Positions 9,126 through 11,666 of a DNA stretch of 11,666 nt are shown in pieces. Position 1 is the first letter of the stretch. Every line of letters begins with the position of its first letter. The notes under the pieces were generated by a model, which was not told where the DNA came from, did no database searches, and was given only the letters and a program-made list of their open reading frames with translations. This DNA is from Pigoraptor vietnamica (taxonomy: Eukaryota; Opisthokonta; Filasterea). The translations under genes were made by a program, and so were the position numbers. The DNA lies in assembly GCA_943704525.1 (NCBI GenBank), contig CALSCQ010002733.1, positions 1 through 11,666 on the forward strand. Direction: 5' to 3'.

Positions 9126-9306
9126 ACATACCTTTTCGTGTGTGCGTTCCCAGCTACTGCAGCTGCGAGAGCGCTGTTTCTGGGCAATACAGTCACTGTG
9201 CCTCTGTTATACGAGAAAGGTACCATGCTTAGATCAGAAAGACTCTTAATTTAAACTGTGACCGTGCATTTGCAATGGTTTCTCGAGCCAGCCAAATTTG
9301 TATTGT
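9126..9306. other. unique AT-richer flank of the second array
   Basis: Composition shifts abruptly after the array, with A returning to normal frequency. I see no coding frame with bias and no RNA gene. Confidence 0.5.
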
Positions 9307-9374
9307 ACCAGATTTGCACCATTAATGGGCAGGGATCCACCACCAGATTTGCACCATCGGCAGGGATCCACTAC
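9307..9374. repeat. imperfect 33-35 bp direct repeat
   Basis: ACCAGATTTGCACCAT occurs at 9307 and 9342. In both cases it is followed, after a few variable bases, by GGCAGGGATCCAC. The flanking 250 bp keeps similar vocabulary (CACCAT, CACTGCC, CCACC), which suggests the subterminal region of a mobile element, but I found no inverted terminal repeats to define one. Confidence 0.6.
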
Positions 9375-9640
9375 CACGCACACCGAGTTCGTCACTGCTG
9401 TAGTGGGTCTCCACCGCCCCTCGCACCCCCACTGCCGGAAAAAGTGGCCCAGTACCAATCGAGTGCAGGTGGTGGAAACCCACTGCCACACCCATCACCA
9501 AATTCACTAGTGATCACTACCAATCAGTATTGAAAATTGCCATCACTACCCAGTCCAACCATGATTGCTAGCGATCCCACCCACTCAAGTTTTCGTGACG
9601 TTCTCACTCTTGTATAGGACTCAGGCCCGGGCCCAGGGAC
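9375..9640. other. non-coding, CACC-rich sequence
   Basis: The stretch has repeated CACC, CACTACC and CATCAC words. It contains a 10-bp palindrome TCACTAGTGA (9504-9513), and GGCCCGGGCC lies near its end. Open frames here are short and encode proline-rich, threonine-rich nonsense. No gene is seen. Confidence 0.45.
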
Positions 9641-9763
9641 CTGCGGGTTGCGGGTTTGCAATAAATTATTACTTCAGTTGATGAAGGATTTAAGTATCGA
9701 CGTAACAAGCACCGTCACCTAACCCGCAGGCTATTTTAAGGGCCTTTAAGCCGCGGGTTATGG

Positions 9764-9807
9764 AACGTTTTAACACGTTACCTAAAACGTTTTAACACGT
9801 TACCTAA
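9764..9807. repeat. 22-bp tandem duplication
   Basis: A 22-bp unit beginning AACGTTTTAACACG and ending TTACCTAA occurs twice without a gap or mismatch (9764-9785, 9786-9807). AACGTT and ACGTT are internally palindromic. Confidence 0.95.
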
Positions 9808-9827
9808 CCCGCATGGAACGATTTCAT

Positions 9828-9927
9828 GCTATTTTTAAACCCTAAGGCTATTTTTAAACCCTAAGGCTGGTTAGGGTCAGCCTTAGGGTTTAAAAATAGC
9901 CTGTTAGCCTTAGGGTTTAAAAAAGCC
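9828..9927. repeat. foldback structure of telomere-like 19-bp units
   Basis: GCTATTTTTAAACCCTAAG occurs in direct tandem at 9828-9846 and 9847-9865. Its reverse complement occurs twice on the other side, at about 9882-9900 and, with one change, 9908-9926. The inner copies form perfect 24-bp arms (9845-9868 and 9879-9902) around a 10-base loop that itself contains TTAGGG. Each unit holds AAACCCTAA, a 9-base match to plant and alga-type telomeric repeat, but units are separated by unrelated AT-rich bases, so this is not a telomere tract. A cruciform or long hairpin is expected. Confidence 0.9.
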
Positions 9928-9951
9928 TGCGAGTTATGAACCGCAAGACAC

Positions 9952-10198
9952 AAGAGAGAGCGGCACGACACACACTCCCACCCACTCCCTTAGGGAGTCC
10001 GTGGAGTGTCCAACGGTCACTGAGGACAAGGTGGCTAGTCTTGGTCCTGTCCTTGGCGTAGCGGCCGAGGATCCACGAGTGGAGGGCCGTGAAGAGCTGG
10101 GAGAGCTCGTTCACGTACTCGCTGGCCCAGTCCTCGTCGGCGAAGATTGCGTGTACGAAGAGGTTGTCCTTAGTATGTGGAAAAATTATTTCCCGAGG
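9952..10198 (-). CDS. coding-like exon, unknown family
   Basis: On the minus strand the frame opens after a TAG whose AG could serve as a 3' splice site (minus CCTTAG then CCTCGG, exon start at 10198). It encodes FPHTKDNLFVHAIFADEDW, then YVNELSQLFTALHSW, ILGRYAKDRTKTSHLVL and SDRWTLHGL. From the DNLF segment onward almost every codon ends in C or G, and hydrophobic residues are spaced as in amphipathic helices. Both are strong signs of real coding. There is no ATG in the frame before the conserved-looking part, consistent with an internal exon. The frame continues to a stop at 9917, but its last 12 or so codons run into the foldback repeats, so the true exon probably ends near 9950-9970 or is truncated there. 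I do not recognise the protein. The complementary plus frame is also open but has poorer third-position bias. Confidence 0.5.
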
Positions 10199-10251
10199 CT
10201 AAGGCTAGCTAAATCAGAACCAAATGCCAATTGCCGCATTTTGCCAGGTGG

Positions 10252-10272
10252 CCACCACCACCACCACCACCA
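10252..10272. repeat. (CCA)7 trinucleotide repeat
   Basis: Seven uninterrupted CCA units. In the plus frame they would read as a histidine run; on the minus strand they are TGG units lying between the two coding-like blocks, probably in an intron or degenerate spacer. Confidence 0.95.
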
Positions 10273-10504
10273 GTGACATGAATGGCAACTTTCACGAGTA
10301 CCTGCCCGACGGAACACTCCCAGTCGTGACAAGATTCGATGGTGCTGTGGGCTCACGATGGACCGGCTCATGTTCGGCCCCACAAGCTGTCACATGCGAA
10401 GGCACCGAGGGTGTTGTCCCATCACCAGTGCGCTGCGGAAAAGAAGTATGTCATGCCACTGTCAACCAAGGTTACAGATGCGACCAATGGCTCCGGCACT
10501 TTCT

Positions 10505-10510
10505 GCTTAC
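10505..10510 (-). promoter_or_regulatory. candidate 5' splice site
   Basis: The minus-strand sequence GATGCG-GTAAGC fits the eukaryotic donor consensus and lies exactly where the HNH-like frame would otherwise stop. A phase-compatible acceptor is the CAG whose last base is 10122. The better-looking start of the downstream coding block at 10198 is out of phase, so a two-exon model is not secure. Confidence 0.3.
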
Positions 10511-11056
10511 CGCATCGCATGGCATTGGCGGTTGCTGGGCACCGTCGCAAGATTGGGGCTTTCGTTTGACGTGAGGTCAATGCTGTGCACGAGCAGGCAG
10601 CGCCGATGACCATAGTCGATGCGGGCACCGCTGGCCGCGTCGAACAGCGCGCGCTTGCAGCAGCGGCATTCGCGATCGCTGGCAAGTGTCTTCGAGAGAC
10701 AGCCAGAGCACTCCTCATTGTTGCGCTTATCCAACGGGCGGGCGCGCCTAACACGCTTGTAGCAAGCGTCGCACACGCACAATTGATGAGACGAGGACGG
10801 CCCAACCGCAACGCGTTTTTGCCTGCCGCTCAACTCGCGAAGGCACATGGTAAAGTAGATGCTAACTGCAGTAACCGCACTGCCACGCCATATCCCCGTA
10901 ATATTGGGCTTGACATCGTTGTCACTGTCCTCTGGCCCCCCCATCCTTCTGCTGCGGCAGCTTTTCGTCAGCGTATGTCGATGCAGCGGATAACAAAGTC
11001 GTTTGGCGGCGTGAAACTGAACTTTAGGGCGCAAAAGCAGGGGTACGCACACACGG
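10507..11056 (-). pseudogene. HNH-nuclease-like, cysteine-rich gene remnant
   Basis: The minus-strand frame encodes about 183 residues up to the TAA at 10509-10507. It has three CxxC pairs (CDAC, CSGC and CRCC, at residues 110/113, 131/134 and 145/148 counted from the ATG at 11100). Then come C168, the segment VHSIDL (171-176) and SPNLATVP (181-188). CxxC pairs followed by H/S-I-D and a downstream Asn-rich stretch are the layout of zinc-binding HNH endonucleases common in protists and large DNA viruses. The usual G-Y between the ID and the Asn is replaced, and the final Cys/Asn-Lys helix is disrupted. In the overlapping frame, ANAMRCGKQ follows at once and stays open to 10422, so either a small frameshift has occurred or an intron starts at GGTAAGC (first intron base 10510). 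The first 14 codons of the open frame lie in an inserted inverted-repeat element, so the real 5' part is lost. Family assignment is tentative. Confidence 0.35.
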
Positions 11057-11241
11057 TGGGTTCCCTTCAAAAGTCGTAAAACCATAAAATTTATGCCCAT
11101 GATTAAATAGTAGATTATTTACGCCTTTACGCCTTGTGATGGAAACCCCAACCCTATGTTGATCAAAATTTACGTTTTTACGAAGAGGGGGGGGGGGGGG
11201 GCTCCGTAAATTTACGCCTTTACACTTTTGAAGGGAACCCA
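11057..11241. mobile_element. MITE-like element with perfect 18-bp terminal inverted repeats
   Basis: TGGGTTCCCTTCAAAAGT (11057-11074) is the exact reverse complement of ACTTTTGAAGGGAACCCA (11224-11241). The 185-bp interior is AT-rich and non-coding. It carries subterminal TTTACGCCTTTACG (near 11119) and TTTACGCCTTTACAC (near 11210) motifs and a 15-base G run. Size, perfect ends and lack of a coding frame fit a miniature inverted-repeat transposable element dependent on a transposase elsewhere. Flanks (ACACGG before, GTCTCA after) show no clear target duplication, so the superfamily cannot be named. It interrupts the upstream end of the HNH-like remnant. Confidence 0.75.
11187..11201. repeat. 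15-base G homopolymer
   Basis: Fifteen consecutive G residues lie inside the inverted-repeat element. The exact length is likely to vary between copies and between sequencing reads. Confidence 0.9.
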
Positions 11242-11426
11242 GTCTCAGTGTCAGACCATGATCCCTGCGCACAAAGGGGCCAATGGGTGCCGTTAGCGAA
11301 ATCTCGTCCAAAAAGGGATTCTGTGCAAAAAAGACTACTTAATTAGTATTTGTCCCGTGGCCTGTCCCCAATGCCACCTTGCTTGTCCCCTACTGTTCAT
11401 CTCCCTTTCTCCCAATATTGACCCAC
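11242..11426. other. no gene recognised; TGTCCCC-rich stretch
   Basis: TGTCCC words recur near 11350, 11363 and 11384, and again at about 11475 inside the candidate intron downstream. No frame with coding bias is seen, although the last bases before 11427 could belong to an exon or a 5' untranslated region. Confidence 0.35.
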
Positions 11427-11549
11427 GTAAGTAATTCTAATGGTTCTACTTTTGGGAGGATTTTTCTAATGAATTGTCCCCAGTTGTCTCCAATATAAAA
11501 CACTATACAAGAAGCGATTTACTTTTTTTTTTCCCCATGTCTCTATCAG
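11427..11549 (+). other. candidate 123-bp spliceosomal intron
   Basis: A consensus donor GTAAGT begins at 11427. CTAAT sequences suitable as branch sites lie near 11437 and 11466. A long pyrimidine tract (an uninterrupted T run from 11523 to 11532, then CCCC) leads to ATGTCTCTATCAG, whose AG ends at 11549. The order and spacing are those of a GT-AG intron. The sequence is much richer in A and T than the coding-like blocks of the window. Confidence 0.5.
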
Positions 11550-11615
11550 CGCGTACGGTAACAGCAACGTGGGAGGCGATTACGGCGACTTCGGTCTGAG
11601 CCGTGCTTGTTTCAG
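11550..11615 (+). CDS. short candidate exon with a DFGLSR motif
   Basis: Following the predicted acceptor, one frame encodes AYGNSNVGGDYGDFGLSRAC with mostly C or G at third positions. It then meets TTTCAG-GTGAC, a good donor, giving a 66-base internal exon; without splicing the frame stops at TGA 11617-11619. DFGLSR matches the DFG segment of protein kinases, where Asp binds the metal. The residues just before it (GGDYG) lack the hydrophobic beta strand normally found there, so a kinase assignment would be a guess. A glycine-rich repeat protein is also possible. Confidence 0.35.
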
Positions 11616-11666
11616 GTGACAGTGCGGTACCGTGCCGTATTGGAATGTCACATTCTGTAAGGCATC

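Larger units (their letters stand above)
9640..9950. repeat. mosaic of CCTGCGGGTTA-type inverted and direct repeats
   Basis: CCTGCGGGTT near 9641 is matched by AACCCGCAGG near 9721. GCGGGTTA near 9753, TAACCCGC near 9720 and 9805, and CCTGCGAGTTATG near 9926 are further copies in alternating orientation. Together with the 22-bp duplication and the telomere-like foldback, this is a compact, AT-richer element unlike the GC-rich arrays around it. It may be one foldback-type mobile element of about 300 bp, but its outer ends cannot be fixed from one copy. Confidence 0.5.

Noticed and set aside
6610-9249. Several 120-188-codon frames on both strands in the 20-bp array
   Set aside because: They follow the repeat in shifting frames, are rich in Cys/Arg or His/Thr/Ala, and have no codon bias or domain.
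9501-9514. AATTCACTAGTGAT resembles a common cloning-vector site
   Set aside because: Only 14 bases match and the core is a natural palindrome; flanking bases do not continue as vector.
9828-9927. Telomere fusion point
   Set aside because: The orientation is CCCTAA before TTAGGG, opposite to a fusion, and the motifs are separated by non-telomeric bases.
10252-10272. Histidine run in the plus frame, like an affinity tag
   Set aside because: It is a (CCA)7 microsatellite in a frame without other coding signs; no vector sequence surrounds it.
10001-10276. Plus-strand 91-codon frame
   Set aside because: It lies opposite a minus-strand frame with much stronger third-position C/G bias and ends in the CCA repeat, so it is probably a shadow.
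10585-11079. Plus-strand 164-codon frame
   Set aside because: It is alanine-rich and antisense to the cysteine-patterned minus-strand frame, and it ends within the inverted-repeat element.
1-11666. tRNA, rRNA or other structured RNA genes
   Set aside because: I saw no cloverleaf with TTCRA-type box or conserved ribosomal segments; a covariance-model search would be decisive.

Overview
The window looks like a GC-rich eukaryotic nuclear segment from a protist or alga whose lineage I cannot name. The reasons are GT-AG splice-like signals, coding-like islands with strong C/G third-position bias, very large minisatellites, a miniature inverted-repeat element and telomere-like TTTAGGG motifs. There is no prokaryotic gene layout: no Shine-Dalgarno spacing, no operons, no tRNA or rRNA. 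Roughly 60% of the window is tandem repeat, and I see no complete gene.

Layout. Positions 1-2640 hold a diverged tandem array of a roughly 170-450 bp unit (about nine copies). A perfect 66-bp triplication sits inside it (1143-1311). Positions 2672-4905 hold a minisatellite with a 27-bp core unit, almost free of A on the plus strand, with longer-range duplications. A further diverged copy of the first unit reappears at 5150-5310, so the minisatellite appears to have grown inside the older array. Positions 5310-6066 are unique sequence without a convincing gene. At 6067-6107 a perfect hairpin lies between two 10-bp direct repeats, just beyond the stop codon of a minus-strand coding-like tail (6115-6297). 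Positions 6290-9125 hold a second A-poor minisatellite (20-bp unit, with a regular 107-bp higher-order unit at 8242-8562).

The last 2.5 kb is a patchwork of small elements and gene remnants. It contains a short direct repeat (9307-9374), a 22-bp duplication, and a foldback structure built from telomere-like 19-bp units (9828-9927). It also contains a minus-strand coding-like exon of unknown family (9952-10198) and a minus-strand cysteine-rich remnant resembling an HNH endonuclease domain (10507-11056). That remnant is cut at its 5' side by a 185-bp inverted-repeat element (11057-11241). At the right edge a candidate intron (11427-11549) precedes a short exon (11550-11615).

The genes do not form a recognisable pathway. 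The distinctive features are the repeat architecture and the cluster of inserted elements. The very long open reading frames across the minisatellites are artefacts: every stop codon contains both T and A, so a strand without A has no stop in any of the six frames.
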